Origin: Parabacteroides sp.
Lineage (GTDB): Bacteria > Bacteroidota > Bacteroidia > Bacteroidales > Tannerellaceae
Assembly (NCBI GenBank): GCA_022775005.1
Contig: JALFJR010000059.1
Location: forward strand, 1 to 63,818
Direction: 5' to 3'
DNA length: 63,818 nt
Position numbers and translations under genes: made by a program. Below are positions 1-8,560 of this stretch, piece by piece. Position 1 is the stretch's first letter; the number at the start of each line of letters is the position of its first letter. The notes under the pieces are model-generated. The model worked only from the letters and a program-made list of their open reading frames with translations, was not told the origin of the DNA and searched no databases.

Positions 1-828
1 ACCACTTTGGCCGAATACAGCGCGATCCTTGATATGAAGCACCTTGATGCGATCCTTGTGTTTCTGCATATACTCCACGGGGTCGTTCTGTCCCATGACT
101 GTCCAATAAACGTCCATCTCGAAATAGACCTTTGAAGGATCCGTGTCACGCAACATGAGGTCGTAGATCTGATCACCTACCTTCATGAAGGCAGCGAACG
201 GATTGCCTTTCATCTTCGCCTTCTGCTCCTCTGTAGCAACACGGTTGAACTCCATGTTGTGGTTGTGATAACCAAAACCTGTAGCGATACCCTCTGCCTT
301 AATCACGTCAGCAGCCTGGTTGAAGACATCGCAAACCAACTTAGCAGCATCATGATCCGGAATGTTCGGCATCATAGGCTGGATCAGATACTTACAACCC
401 AACTTCGCATGGTCAGCCGCAGTAGCCTTCCAATACTCCATAATTTTCGGAGTGAGTTCTTTCGTATAGTCACGCACGAAAGGAACCCCCTCCACGCTCG
501 GATTCACGTGTGAGCTGACAATCTTCAAGCCGGCATCCTCTGCCATCTTCTTGAACTCCATCATGTCAACTTTACCGATCTTACCCTTGCCATAGCCAGC
601 CAACTCCAAACGCTCATAGCCCATGGCTTTCACCTCTTTCAAACGAGCAGGCAGATCGTTATACAACTCCTGTTGCAAAGAGTAAATCTGCAAGCCAAAG
701 CTCTTTGATGCATTAGGCATAGGAGCGGGCTCTGCTCCAGTAGCTGCTACCGCTGCGCTCGCCTTGCCTGCCAGCAAACCACCGGCAGTCATCAACGAGA
801 TATTTTTCAAGAAATCTCTTCTAATCAT
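1..828 (-). CDS. Tat-exported sugar phosphate isomerase/epimerase (3' end outside window)
   Basis: The frame is open from the ATG at 826-828 to the first base of the window, giving 276 residues without a stop; the C-terminus lies outside. The N-terminus IRRDFLKNISLLMTAGG carries a twin-arginine motif and a hydrophobic stretch ending near ASA, so folded export through Tat is predicted. The body resembles the xylose isomerase-like TIM-barrel family (AP_endonuc_2): GYHNHNMEF, EMDVYW and VLHIKD look like the usual metal or substrate ligand strands. The next gene upstream on the same strand is a Tat-exported oxidoreductase, so both probably act on a sugar in the periplasm. The substrate cannot be read from the sequence. 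Confidence 0.85.
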   Translation of the reverse strand, partial: MIRRDFLKNISLMTAGGLLAGKASAAVAATGAEPAPMPNASKSFGLQIYSLQQELYNDLPARLKEVKAMGYERLELAGYGKGKIGKVDMMEFKKMAEDAGLKIVSSHVNPSVEGVPFVRDYTKELTPKIMEYWKATAADHAKLGCKYLIQPMMPNIPDHDAAKLVCDVFNQAADVIKAEGIATGFGYHNHNMEFNRVATEEQKAKMKGNPFAAFMKVGDQIYDLMLRDTDPSKVYFEMDVYWTVMGQNDPVEYMQKHKDRIKVLHIKDRAVFGQSG

Positions 829-869
829 AATTCTGAATGAAATAAAATAGTAGTGGTTGATGATTAAAA

Positions 870-925
870 ATTATGGATTATGAATACATACACCCGAAGG
901 TTATCTATGATTCATAATCCATAAT
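870..925. repeat. Perfect 16-bp inverted repeat between two genes
   Basis: ATTATGGATTATGAAT at 870-885 is repeated as its exact reverse complement at 910-925, with a 24-nt loop. It sits in the 127-nt gap between the oxidoreductase stop and the isomerase start. There is no T-run after it on the minus strand, so it is a weak terminator candidate. It may be an mRNA-stabilising hairpin or a dispersed repeat. Confidence 0.7.
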
Positions 926-955
926 GATATTAGTTAACTGCGAAGCAGCGATGGG

Positions 956-2407
956 TTATCCCTTGCAGCAATACGGCAACTTATACGGGTTGCGATATTG
1001 ATACCAATACAGGCGGTGGTTCTCAGCCTCCTTGTCTCCATCGAAGCTCAATGTAGCCGGATTCCATTTAACCGGACGACCCAACTCACGAGCGATGTTC
1101 TGCAAGCAGCAGAGTGTGTTCGTGCTGCAACCAACCTCTACCGGAGCGATCGGATTCTGACGAGAGCGAACGCAATCTACGAAGTTCTGCATGTGCGGAG
1201 CACTTGTCTCGAAGTTCTGCGGAGCCTTGCCACTCTTCTGGCTCTCTTTCAACTTCTTCATATACTCCTCATACATCTTCTTGCGCTCCTCCGGAGTCAT
1301 CATTCTCGGACGCTTCTCGATCAAGTTCTTCAAATCAGCGGGGATCTTAGACTGATCAGAGCAGTTGATATAGCCACGAGCTACCTCAATCCAACCCCTA
1401 TCACCCACGAACTTGATACCCTGTGCATCTGGATTATCCTCCAAGTAGGGCTGCTCTGTCATGATGATACCATTCGCATAGCGCATGGTTGAATACTTCG
1501 TACCATTGTATCCCTTCGGCGTGAACTCAACTGGGCCTGAACCATCCATACCGATAGCAGCCTGTGCAATATCAAACATGTGCGCACCCCAGTCTGCGGT
1601 GTAACCGTTACCTGTTTCCTGATACCAACGCCATGCACCCCACAACTTCTCATTCTCTTCCGGATCCAAAGAGATGGGAGGACACAAATCGGGATGATAG
1701 TGGATCTTCGGATCATTCAACGGACCCATCCACTGGTTGAAGTTCAAGTTAGCAGGAACCGGCATCTCCGGGAGGCTCAGTGGCGTAGGCGGCTCACCGA
1801 CACGTGCATAAATCTTCTCAACGTGGCCAATAGCACCCTCTTGACACATCTTGATCGCTGCCTGGAACTCAGCGCTTGAACGCTGCTGGCTACCTACCTG
1901 CAGCACACGGCCATTTGCACGTACAGCTTTCACCATAGCCAAACCCTCAGTGATAGTGTAAGCCAACGGCTTCTGGCAATATACATCCTTACCTGATTGG
2001 CAAGCATGGATAGTAGCCAAAGCATGCCAGTGGTCAGGAGTAGCTACCTCAATAGCGTCAATATCCTTACGAGACAACAGATCCTCATAGAACTCATACT
2101 TATCACATCTCTCATTCATTCCCTTTTGCTTCTGCCACTCAGCGACACGACGACGGAAACGCTCAGTCTTCATCGTATCCACATCACAACATGCAGCTAC
2201 CTGCACACCCGGGCATGCGGCAAAGCCCTTGAAATCAGACAACGCCTGCTGACCTAAGCCGATAAAGCCTAAGACAACGCGATCGCTCGGTGCGATACGG
2301 ACACCATCCATTTTCCAACTGGGAAGAATTGTTAAACTTGCCAAACCTAAAGCGGAAAGGCCTAAGAATTCACGGCGGCTTACGCCTTTCTTCGTGCTAT
2401 CCTTCAT
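956..2407 (-). CDS. Tat-exported Gfo/Idh/MocA-family oxidoreductase
   Basis: 483 residues. A twin-arginine signal (VSRREFLGLSALGLA, about residues 9-23) precedes a Rossmann fold with the dinucleotide loop GFIGLGQQA and the family's catalytic-lysine strand written as CQKPLAYT. The usual motif is EKP, so Q replaces E here. A DWGAHMFD segment follows in the C-terminal half. Members of this family oxidise or isomerise sugars with NAD(P), and Tat export allows the cofactor to be carried across already bound. The pairing with the isomerase gene downstream suggests one periplasmic sugar-processing step. Substrate unknown. Confidence 0.88.
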   Translation of the reverse strand: MKDSTKKGVSRREFLGLSALGLASLTILPSWKMDGVRIAPSDRVVLGFIGLGQQALSDFKGFAACPGVQVAACCDVDTMKTERFRRRVAEWQKQKGMNERCDKYEFYEDLLSRKDIDAIEVATPDHWHALATIHACQSGKDVYCQKPLAYTITEGLAMVKAVRANGRVLQVGSQQRSSAEFQAAIKMCQEGAIGHVEKIYARVGEPPTPLSLPEMPVPANLNFNQWMGPLNDPKIHYHPDLCPPISLDPEENEKLWGAWRWYQETGNGYTADWGAHMFDIAQAAIGMDGSGPVEFTPKGYNGTKYSTMRYANGIIMTEQPYLEDNPDAQGIKFVGDRGWIEVARGYINCSDQSKIPADLKNLIEKRPRMMTPEERKKMYEEYMKKLKESQKSGKAPQNFETSAPHMQNFVDCVRSRQNPIAPVEVGCSTNTLCCLQNIARELGRPVKWNPATLSFDGDKEAENHRLYWYQYRNPYKLPYCCKG

Positions 2408-2459
2408 GGTAAAACTCCTTTTTATTGTTAATACTAATTATGGTCTGAGAATTATGCGC

Positions 2460-2494
2460 CAAAGATAAACATAAATCTAATATGTTTATCTTTG
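2460..2494. promoter_or_regulatory. 14-bp-arm palindrome with TATCTTTG on both strands
   Basis: CAAAGATAAACATA (2460-2473) and TATGTTTATCTTTG (2481-2494) form a perfect inverted repeat with a 7-nt loop. Each outer end is a TAnnTTTG -7 element, so one copy faces the oxidoreductase gene (minus) and one faces away. No -33 TTG is visible at the expected 20 nt. It could be a promoter/operator for the gene at 956-2407 or an end-of-transcript hairpin for the gene ending at 2510. Confidence 0.5.
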
Positions 2495-2509
2495 TGACGC
2501 ACTTTTTTT

Positions 2510-3316
2510 TCAAAAAGCATAACCAAAACCTACATTTAGGTAGATGGGATACATGCCAAAAGTGATTGTGTCAAAACCAGCCTGAAAAATATCGTTAAGT
2601 CCCCATGCCAAATCAGCAAAGACAATCAAGTGCAGAAAAGCACGCCATTCCGCACCTGCCTGCAACCCCCACTGAAACCTACGCACATCTTTAGAAAAGT
2701 CATAAGAGGCTTGATTATCCCCTGTGAATTCCACCTTCGTTCCGGTAGGATTGATCTCTCGCAAATACCCCTCATAAACATAACCAGAGAATCCACGACT
2801 GGTAGCAACAGAAAAATAGGGACCTGCAGAGAAAATAATCCGTTGATTCAACCGATATAAGGCCGTCAATGGCACTGTGAAATAGGAAATCTCCACCTTC
2901 GTTTGCACACCACCAGTCCAGTTTCCACGTAGTTTCTCTCCACCATTGCCTATAATCTCCATGCCATAGTTCTTCACTGTGGCCTTAGTCTGCATACCTT
3001 TGTTCTCCAGACGTAAGCCCAACATCACACCCCAACGCCGTTCCGCTCCAAGCCATTTCTTTATATCGCCCTCCAACAAAATACAAAGCATCGGATTATA
3101 GCTATCTATCGAACGAATCTCACGGGGCAAAGGCAACGGAGAGGTTCCTCCTACATTCAAGCCAGCTTTCACAGTATATTCCCAACCATATTCAGCCGAC
3201 CAAGCTACCGCCTTGTTACGTTCTTGCTGGGCATAAGCCTTAGTTAGGCACAACCATAATGCTATACCTATATATATAATATGCAATGCTCGTCTCATCA
3301 TCATCTTCTTTTGCAA
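2510..3316 (-). CDS. Outer-membrane beta-barrel protein (porin-like)
   Basis: 268 residues with an N-terminal signal peptide (hydrophobic IIYIGIALWLCL, then cleavage near AYA-QQ). The rest is rich in alternating aromatic and polar strands such as YTVKAGLNVGG, FSAGPYFSVA and the C-terminal YPIYLNVGFGYAF, typical of small outer-membrane barrels ending in an aromatic residue. Several Met codons near the start (residues 1, 5, 6, 7) leave the exact start open. It begins 2 nt after the stop of the PCMD-containing gene, so the two are almost certainly translated from one transcript. Specific role unknown. Confidence 0.7.
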   Translation of the reverse strand: MQKKMMMRRALHIIYIGIALWLCLTKAYAQQERNKAVAWSAEYGWEYTVKAGLNVGGTSPLPLPREIRSIDSYNPMLCILLEGDIKKWLGAERRWGVMLGLRLENKGMQTKATVKNYGMEIIGNGGEKLRGNWTGGVQTKVEISYFTVPLTALYRLNQRIIFSAGPYFSVATSRGFSGYVYEGYLREINPTGTKVEFTGDNQASYDFSKDVRRFQWGLQAGAEWRAFLHLIVFADLAWGLNDIFQAGFDTITFGMYPIYLNVGFGYAF

Positions 3317-3318
3317 CT

Positions 3319-4707
3319 TTATTCGTTATTCTCCGCATGTATAATCTCTACTTCGTCAATCCAAAGCGTACTACCTTCCGCTCCGCTAAACACATCGCCC
3401 TCTTTGCTGGAGGAAAAAACGATAGATAGTTGATAACCACCCTGCTCCAGTTTCTTCTTATCTATCACCTTTCCCGGCTGCATCACGAAGGGGATATAGA
3501 AATGAGTCCACTCATCAGTCTCTTTCTGATCACTGATCTGTGCGATAGAAACCAGATTCGGGCTCGTCATGAAATTAAAACCATCCAAATACTTCACCTC
3601 ATCATCCGTCTCAAAAAAGATCGCATAGATATTGCACTGATCTCGTTTACCCTTGACCTCCTCGCCTCCAGACATAAACTTTTCACCTGCCTTATATTTA
3701 TAGTAACCACTGAGGTAAGTCGGTACAGATTCAAAAGGTCGCCCCATCTTAGAAGCACGACGACCATCAGGAATCGCACTCAACACATCAAAAGTACCGA
3801 TAAACAGATTGCCGGCAGCCATCGGCATATTCAACATGCTACCGAAGTCGCCTGTACTACGCGTAACCAACTTTGCGCATTTCCCTTTGTAGCCATCCTC
3901 ATCCTGCATGGTTGGATAATCATACACGCCTAAATTGATATTGGTCAATGCAAAACCGGCATTACCACTCGCCCAACTGATGGAATCACCATTTGACAAA
4001 ATATCATAAAAGATCTGGTAACGCCCATTGGTTGGCTCCATGGTAATCTGCTCAAAATGGTATTCGGTACTAACGCCAGACACAACGCAGCGCACTTGAT
4101 AAGTCTTACTCCATTGCTTGTCTTCTGAGGTAACAATATAGGTTTGAGGCGTAGAAAAGTCGCGTGCGGTCCCGCTTTCCGGACTGATTGTCGCACCCTC
4201 TGTCAAGGTAAATTGAGGTGCCAAATTAGAAATATCCACATTCGCCATTACCGTCAAAGTCACAGATTCATTGGTGATCTCAGGCTCAGTCTTTAACACC
4301 TCACCAGGCACAACACATGTCAATATATCCGCCTCTGCGTTAGGAGCCTCCGAACGAATACAACCAGAAAGTCCCCAAAAACAGAGTAATCCACATGCCA
4401 CTTGATCCCACGGATACCGCCGTTTAGGATTACGAGGGAACCATCCCTTATGCACCCGTCCCTCTTGCTCAAAAAGCTCTTTGATTGTCCAGAATGAAGA
4501 AAAGGAGAACACGCCACAGAGCGCGGAAAGCATCAAGTTTTCCACAAAAAGCGAGGCGGCAGAACCAGCTAAACCCAGCAACAAGAAGATCCACCAACAA
4601 CGTGTACCCCAATAATACTCAGCTTTCACCACTACAGGATGGAACAACCCAATAATCAAAAAAGTCGCTATCCCTATCAAAAGGCCATCAAAATGCAATA
4701 AATCCAT
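3319..4707 (-). CDS. DUF4491 membrane domain fused to a PCMD-domain lipoprotein
   Basis: 462 residues in one uninterrupted frame. Residues 1-97 resemble a complete DUF4491 protein with three membrane segments (about 8-27, 38-55, 58-75) and a basic tail GWFPRNPKRR, where I recall free-standing family members ending. The frame then runs directly into QVACGLLCFWGLSGC, a lipoprotein signal with lipobox LSGC (Cys116). An Ig-like segment and a PCMD (putative carbohydrate metabolism) region at about 210-460 follow. The basic DUF4491 tail acts as the n-region of the signal. A GTG codon at V103 (4399-4401) could in principle start a separate lipoprotein. The outer-membrane barrel gene follows directly. 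Confidence 0.75.
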   Translation of the reverse strand: MDLLHFDGLLIGIATFLIIGLFHPVVVKAEYYWGTRCWWIFLLLGLAGSAASLFVENLMLSALCGVFSFSSFWTIKELFEQEGRVHKGWFPRNPKRRYPWDQVACGLLCFWGLSGCIRSEAPNAEADILTCVVPGEVLKTEPEITNESVTLTVMANVDISNLAPQFTLTEGATISPESGTARDFSTPQTYIVTSEDKQWSKTYQVRCVVSGVSTEYHFEQITMEPTNGRYQIFYDILSNGDSISWASGNAGFALTNINLGVYDYPTMQDEDGYKGKCAKLVTRSTGDFGSMLNMPMAAGNLFIGTFDVLSAIPDGRRASKMGRPFESVPTYLSGYYKYKAGEKFMSGGEEVKGKRDQCNIYAIFFETDDEVKYLDGFNFMTSPNLVSIAQISDQKETDEWTHFYIPFVMQPGKVIDKKKLEQGGYQLSIVFSSSKEGDVFSGAEGSTLWIDEVEIIHAENNE

Positions 4708-4734
4708 ATCGTCACATTTACATTACAGTAACAA

Positions 4735-4769
4735 ATAAAGGCCATGCCTTGTTCAGACACAGCCTTTAT
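4735..4769 (-). terminator. Terminator-like hairpin after secG
   Basis: ATAAAGGC (4735-4742) and GCCTTTAT (4762-4769) pair around a 19-nt loop. Read on the minus strand, the stem lies just after the secG stop and is followed by TTTGTTAC, a short T-rich tract. It separates secG from the DUF4491-PCMD gene. Confidence 0.5.
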
Positions 4770-4794
4770 CCATTTATTCTTCGCAAAGGAAATC

Positions 4795-5172
4795 TTAGTT
4801 CTTATTCTCGTCAGCAGAAGCATCGGGAGCCTCCTCAACGGGAGCTGCCGGTTGTTGCGCTGTGCCAAAATCAGGAGCAATTGTATTAGGATCAATTGCA
4901 ACTGCGTCATTGACCTGCTGCTTAATCTCAGACTGATTCGTATTTTCCGAGCGAGGAATGAAGGCTGTGATGACGATGCTCAACACAACTACAACCCCTG
5001 CCAATGTCCAAGTTGCCTTCTCCAAGAAGTCTGTGGTCTTACGCACACCCATGATTTGGTTAGAAGAAGAAAATCCTGAAGCTAAGCCTCCACCTTTTGA
5101 ATTCTGGATCAACACGATCAAGATCAACAGGATAGAAGCGATCAAGATTAAAATAGAAATAAATACGTACAT
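4795..5172 (-). CDS. secG: Preprotein translocase subunit SecG
   Basis: 125 residues. Two membrane segments (about 3-22 and 53-72) flank the conserved cytoplasmic loop IQNSKGGGLASGFSSSNQIMG, the SecG hallmark. A hydrophilic, acidic tail rich in Ala, Pro and Glu follows, longer than in E. coli SecG but common in Bacteroidota. SecG is the small accessory subunit of the SecYEG channel in the inner membrane. The neighbours upstream on the same strand, a TPR protein, lptE and a sigma-54 activator, form an order I recognise from Bacteroidales. Confidence 0.95.
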   Translation of the reverse strand: MYVFISILILIASILLILIVLIQNSKGGGLASGFSSSNQIMGVRKTTDFLEKATWTLAGVVVVLSIVITAFIPRSENTNQSEIKQQVNDAVAIDPNTIAPDFGTAQQPAAPVEEAPDASADENKN

Positions 5173-5181
5173 TTTTGTTTA

Positions 5182-5946
5182 TTATTTTTTAGTGTTAATA
5201 ATCAGTTTTTCCAAGAACCTAATTTGGTCTGCAAAGTAACTATTTTTTTCTGGATATTTCAAGCGTAAGTTTTGAATTATTTGCAACGCCTTCTCATATC
5301 GCCGCTGTTTGATGTAAATCCGGGCTAATGTCTCGGTCAAGCACGACTCTTCCAAGCTTTTGGGTTGCTCTTCCAATTGACGAATCGATTCAGGCAATAC
5401 CTCCTGCGCCTCTCCTTTTTCCTCCATCACATTCCGATTACTTACTAAATGAGGTTCATTGGCGATAAAGGAATCGATCAATTCCTGATGGCGCAACTTG
5501 GGTTCATCGATCTCTTCCCCTTCAACAACCGTGGATTGTTGCTCCCGCAACAGCGACCAATGCAGATAATCTGACGATGCAGAAGGTTGAAAAAGCAATG
5601 GAGCATTCGATTGCTCCTCTTCCGCATGATCCGTCAAGAAGGCGTCAATCAAGGAAAAGCTATCCGACGCAGGAGATTCTGCCAAAGGCTGCTCTACGAC
5701 CTCCTGCAAGGTCTCTTCCCCTGTCATCCAAAGGAACAGGCTTCGTCGATCAGGCACACGAATAGCCAAACGACCCAACGCCTGCGAGAATGAGGAATCC
5801 TGTAATTTCTCCAAGTTCTTCAGATAGAGCATTGTAGCTAAAGCGAAATAGGGATAATCCTCTACCAAAGCATGTAACTCCGGCAATGTCTCCACCGATA
5901 AAGCCGAAGGCTCCTCCAAATAGTGATTAAATGCCTCTCCCGTCAT
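5182..5946 (-). CDS. TPR-containing protein of the secG-lptE locus
   Basis: 254 residues with no signal peptide or membrane segment. The N-terminal part (LHALVEDYPYFALATMLYLKNL) is a helical region seen in the conserved Bacteroidales protein found beside secG. A variable acidic middle follows. The C-terminus (about 205-250: LARIYIKQRRYEKALQIIQNL, then KYPEKNSYFADQI) is a clear tetratricopeptide unit. It lies 9 nt before secG and 3 nt after lptE, so it is part of one operon. The role is not known; TPRs usually scaffold protein contacts. Confidence 0.75.
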   Translation of the reverse strand: MTGEAFNHYLEEPSALSVETLPELHALVEDYPYFALATMLYLKNLEKLQDSSFSQALGRLAIRVPDRRSLFLWMTGEETLQEVVEQPLAESPASDSFSLIDAFLTDHAEEEQSNAPLLFQPSASSDYLHWSLLREQQSTVVEGEEIDEPKLRHQELIDSFIANEPHLVSNRNVMEEKGEAQEVLPESIRQLEEQPKSLEESCLTETLARIYIKQRRYEKALQIIQNLRLKYPEKNSYFADQIRFLEKLIINTKK

Positions 5947-5949
5947 GCT

Positions 5950-6456
5950 TTACCAATTGGCTACCGTCGCATTATACACCTGGTCCACAATCTCCTCTAT
6001 AATCTCCGCACACAAAGAGCTCTCCACCTGCTGCAACATTAAATTGCTATCAAACTCACGATAGGCAGAAAAAGATTGTTCAAAATCCTCATCAGGATTG
6101 GTATTATTCATGTAACGCACACGCACCGTGATGGTCAAACGAGTTTGAGAGGCTATCGCATCCTCTTTAACTGCCATCGGCGTAAAATCATAGCCCGTCA
6201 CCTCTCCCTCCAAAGCCAAATCCCCATTCGACTTCACCTGCTCCAAACGAGTCTGACGGATATAAATATCTTTCAACTCTTCAGTGAACTCAGGAGCCAA
6301 AGTCGGATTTACATATGACGCTTGGTTCGTAAAATCACTAATCATGATGGTTTTAACCTTCGTATAGTCTATTGAAGCACCATTAAACTTATACGAGATC
6401 GAACAAGCGGTCGCCATCAGCCAACCTAAACATACCAAAAAGTTACGCATACTCAT
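5950..6456 (-). CDS. lptE: LptE-family LPS-assembly lipoprotein
   Basis: 168 residues. A short hydrophobic signal ends in MATAC, so Cys18 is the likely lipidated residue. The fold pattern SYKFNGASIDYTKVKTIMI followed by LAPEFTEELKDIY and QTRLEQV matches the Bacteroidota LptE family, which plugs the LptD barrel during LPS insertion into the outer membrane. The start overlaps the stop of the sigma-54 activator by 4 nt (ATGA), indicating coupled translation. An alternative start two codons downstream is possible. Confidence 0.85.
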   Translation of the reverse strand: MSMRNFLVCLGWLMATACSISYKFNGASIDYTKVKTIMISDFTNQASYVNPTLAPEFTEELKDIYIRQTRLEQVKSNGDLALEGEVTGYDFTPMAVKEDAIASQTRLTITVRVRYMNNTNPDEDFEQSFSAYREFDSNLMLQQVESSLCAEIIEEIVDQVYNATVANW

Positions 6457-7673
6457 TCCAGGTTATATTCCTTTATTTTCCGGTATAAAGTACGCTCGGA
6501 AATCTTCAGATCTGCTGCGGCATTTTTCCGGCGCCCATTATGCCGCTCCAATGCCTTCCGAATCATATCTTTTTCCACCTCTTCCAATGATAATGTTTCT
6601 TCCTCCACATCTTCCGCATCCTGTATTGTCGAATGGATGGTATGTACCGGAGCCTGAATCGGCTGCGAGAACGATGTAGGTGTAGCCACGTGAGAAAGAT
6701 TACCTACTGACGATAGATCATGCACATCCGACGTCATCGGGATTTGCCCACTCATGATCTCATGCACCAACTTCTTCAATTCGTTCACATCTTTGCGCAT
6801 ATCAAAAAGTACCTGATAAAGGATCTCGCGCTCACTATTGAATTGCTTTTGCTCTTGCTCCGTCTTCACCAAAACAGGGAACTTCTCCACTGATACATTC
6901 GGTAAATAAAGGCGTAAAATATCCGCAGTAATCTCACGTTGCTCCTCAATCACAGAAATTCGTTCCGTAACATTTTTCAACTCGCGCACATTACCTGGCC
7001 AACGGTAGGAAAGCAACAGCTGACGAGCATCCTCCTCCAAACGCACCGCTGGCATCCGATACTTCTCCGCACAATCACTGGCAAATTTACGAAACAACAG
7101 AATGATATCCTCATTACGCTCACGCAAAGGGGGCACCTGAATAGGCACGGTGTTCAATCGATAATAAAGATCCTCTCTAAATTTGCCCTCTTGCACTGCC
7201 TGAACCAAGTTTACATTGGTAGCCGCCACAATCCGGACATTGGTCTTTTGCACCTTCGAGGAACCCACCTTGATAAACTCGCCAGACTCCAACACACGGA
7301 GCAAGCGTGCTTGCGTAGGAGTTGGCAACTCACCCACCTCATCCAAGAAAATCGTACCCCCATCAGCCACCTCAAAATAACCTTTGCGATCAGCCAAAGC
7401 TCCCGTGAAAGAGCCCTTCTCATGGCCAAACAACTCGGAATCAATCGTACCTTCTGGAATGGCACCACAGTTCACCGCTATGTATTGCCCATGTTTCCGC
7501 TGACTGAACTGATGTATGATTTGCGGAAAAGTCTCTTTTCCCACACCGCTCTCACCAGTTATGAGCACCGACAGATCCGTTGGTGCCACTTGCAACGCCA
7601 CATCAATGGCTCGATTCAAGCCATTGTGATTACCTATGATACCAAATCGTTGTTTTATCAGTTGAATATCCAT
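6453..7673 (-). CDS. Sigma-54-dependent transcriptional activator without receiver domain
   Basis: 406 residues. The AAA+ domain starts almost at the N-terminus: Walker A GESGVGKE, the sigma-54 contact loop written GSFTGA (canonical GAFTGA, A to S), Walker B GGTIFLDE, and the sensor region RIVAATN. The C-terminus (about 365-406: MIRKALERHNGRRKNAAADL and ERTLYRKI) is a Fis-type helix-turn-helix. There is no receiver, PAS or GAF domain, so activity is not controlled by a built-in phosphorylation site. It is the first gene of the lptE-TPR-secG group, 43 nt after the acyltransferase stop. Targets cannot be inferred. Confidence 0.9.
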   Translation of the reverse strand: MDIQLIKQRFGIIGNHNGLNRAIDVALQVAPTDLSVLITGESGVGKETFPQIIHQFSQRKHGQYIAVNCGAIPEGTIDSELFGHEKGSFTGALADRKGYFEVADGGTIFLDEVGELPTPTQARLLRVLESGEFIKVGSSKVQKTNVRIVAATNVNLVQAVQEGKFREDLYYRLNTVPIQVPPLRERNEDIILLFRKFASDCAEKYRMPAVRLEEDARQLLLSYRWPGNVRELKNVTERISVIEEQREITADILRLYLPNVSVEKFPVLVKTEQEQKQFNSEREILYQVLFDMRKDVNELKKLVHEIMSGQIPMTSDVHDLSSVGNLSHVATPTSFSQPIQAPVHTIHSTIQDAEDVEEETLSLEEVEKDMIRKALERHNGRRKNAAADLKISERTLYRKIKEYNLE

Positions 7674-7716
7674 CTGTATCCCCTCCTATTATGATTTACA
7701 AATACACATGACTCCC

Positions 7717-8544
7717 TTAACGCTTCGCCTCATAGGTACGCGCATACAGGAAGTCAGCCAACTCCTCATCCGTTGGGATCGCAGCGATCACCTCCGGTGA
7801 GATCGGCTCACCGATATAGACATGAGCTGTCTGTCCCCGCTTATTGAAAGCCTCGGTAGGGATGCGCAACGTACGGATCTTCCAGCTCACACGTCCTAAC
7901 CAATAGAAAAACGAACTGTTCTTACAGTCAAAATAGACCGGATAAACCGGTACTTTCGCCTTGCGCACCAGACGAATCACGCTGCGTGCCCACGTCAAGT
8001 CGCGAATATCTTTCGCCTCCTTATTATAGAAAGAGATAGCTCCAGCCGGGAAGAAACCCATCGGATGCCCCTCCTTCAAGCGTTGCAAAGAGAGACGCAC
8101 GCCATTGACGTTCGCCGGATTAGCCCCTCGTTTATGAGAATCAGGCACCACGGAGATGAAATTGTCCTCCATAGCCCCGATCTTGGTCAGCACACCATTG
8201 ACCATCACCTTGAAGTCGGGACGACGACTGGCAAAAATATCAATCAACATGATGCCATCCAACGAACCAATCGGATGATTAGACACGGTGATGAAAGCAC
8301 CTTCCGGCAGGCTGTCTAACAATTCCGCATGATGCACCTCATATTTCAGATCTATCACCGAATCCCGCAGAAGGGCAGTAGTAAAAGCAGAACCACGCAA
8401 GTCGCAATGGCGAGCATGTACTCCATTCACAGTCTCCACATTCAGCCACTTCAACAATTTCTTGCCTAACCAGGTGCCTACTCGCCCCTTGAAAAAGGGA
8501 ACCATCTCCTGCAAGTCGTAAATGTCAACCACACTCTGCTTCAT
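7717..8544 (-). CDS. Lysophospholipid-type acyltransferase (PlsC/OlsA-like)
   Basis: 275 residues. The acyltransferase motif NHPIGSLDG (H and D of HX4D) lies near residue 87, and FPAGAISF stands where glycerol acyltransferases have their EGTR-like block. This pattern fits the OlsA/hemolysin-like branch that acylates lysophospholipids or amino-acid lipids. It is the last of four closely spaced genes (cytidylyltransferase, SDR, CDP-alcohol phosphotransferase, acyltransferase; gaps 7-16 nt). A role in making or remodelling a polar membrane lipid follows from that context. The acyl acceptor is unknown. Confidence 0.82.
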   Translation of the reverse strand: MKQSVVDIYDLQEMVPFFKGRVGTWLGKKLLKWLNVETVNGVHARHCDLRGSAFTTALLRDSVIDLKYEVHHAELLDSLPEGAFITVSNHPIGSLDGIMLIDIFASRRPDFKVMVNGVLTKIGAMEDNFISVVPDSHKRGANPANVNGVRLSLQRLKEGHPMGFFPAGAISFYNKEAKDIRDLTWARSVIRLVRKAKVPVYPVYFDCKNSSFFYWLGRVSWKIRTLRIPTEAFNKRGQTAHVYIGEPISPEVIAAIPTDEELADFLYARTYEAKR

Positions 8545-8560
8545 ACCCCGACTCCGCTTT

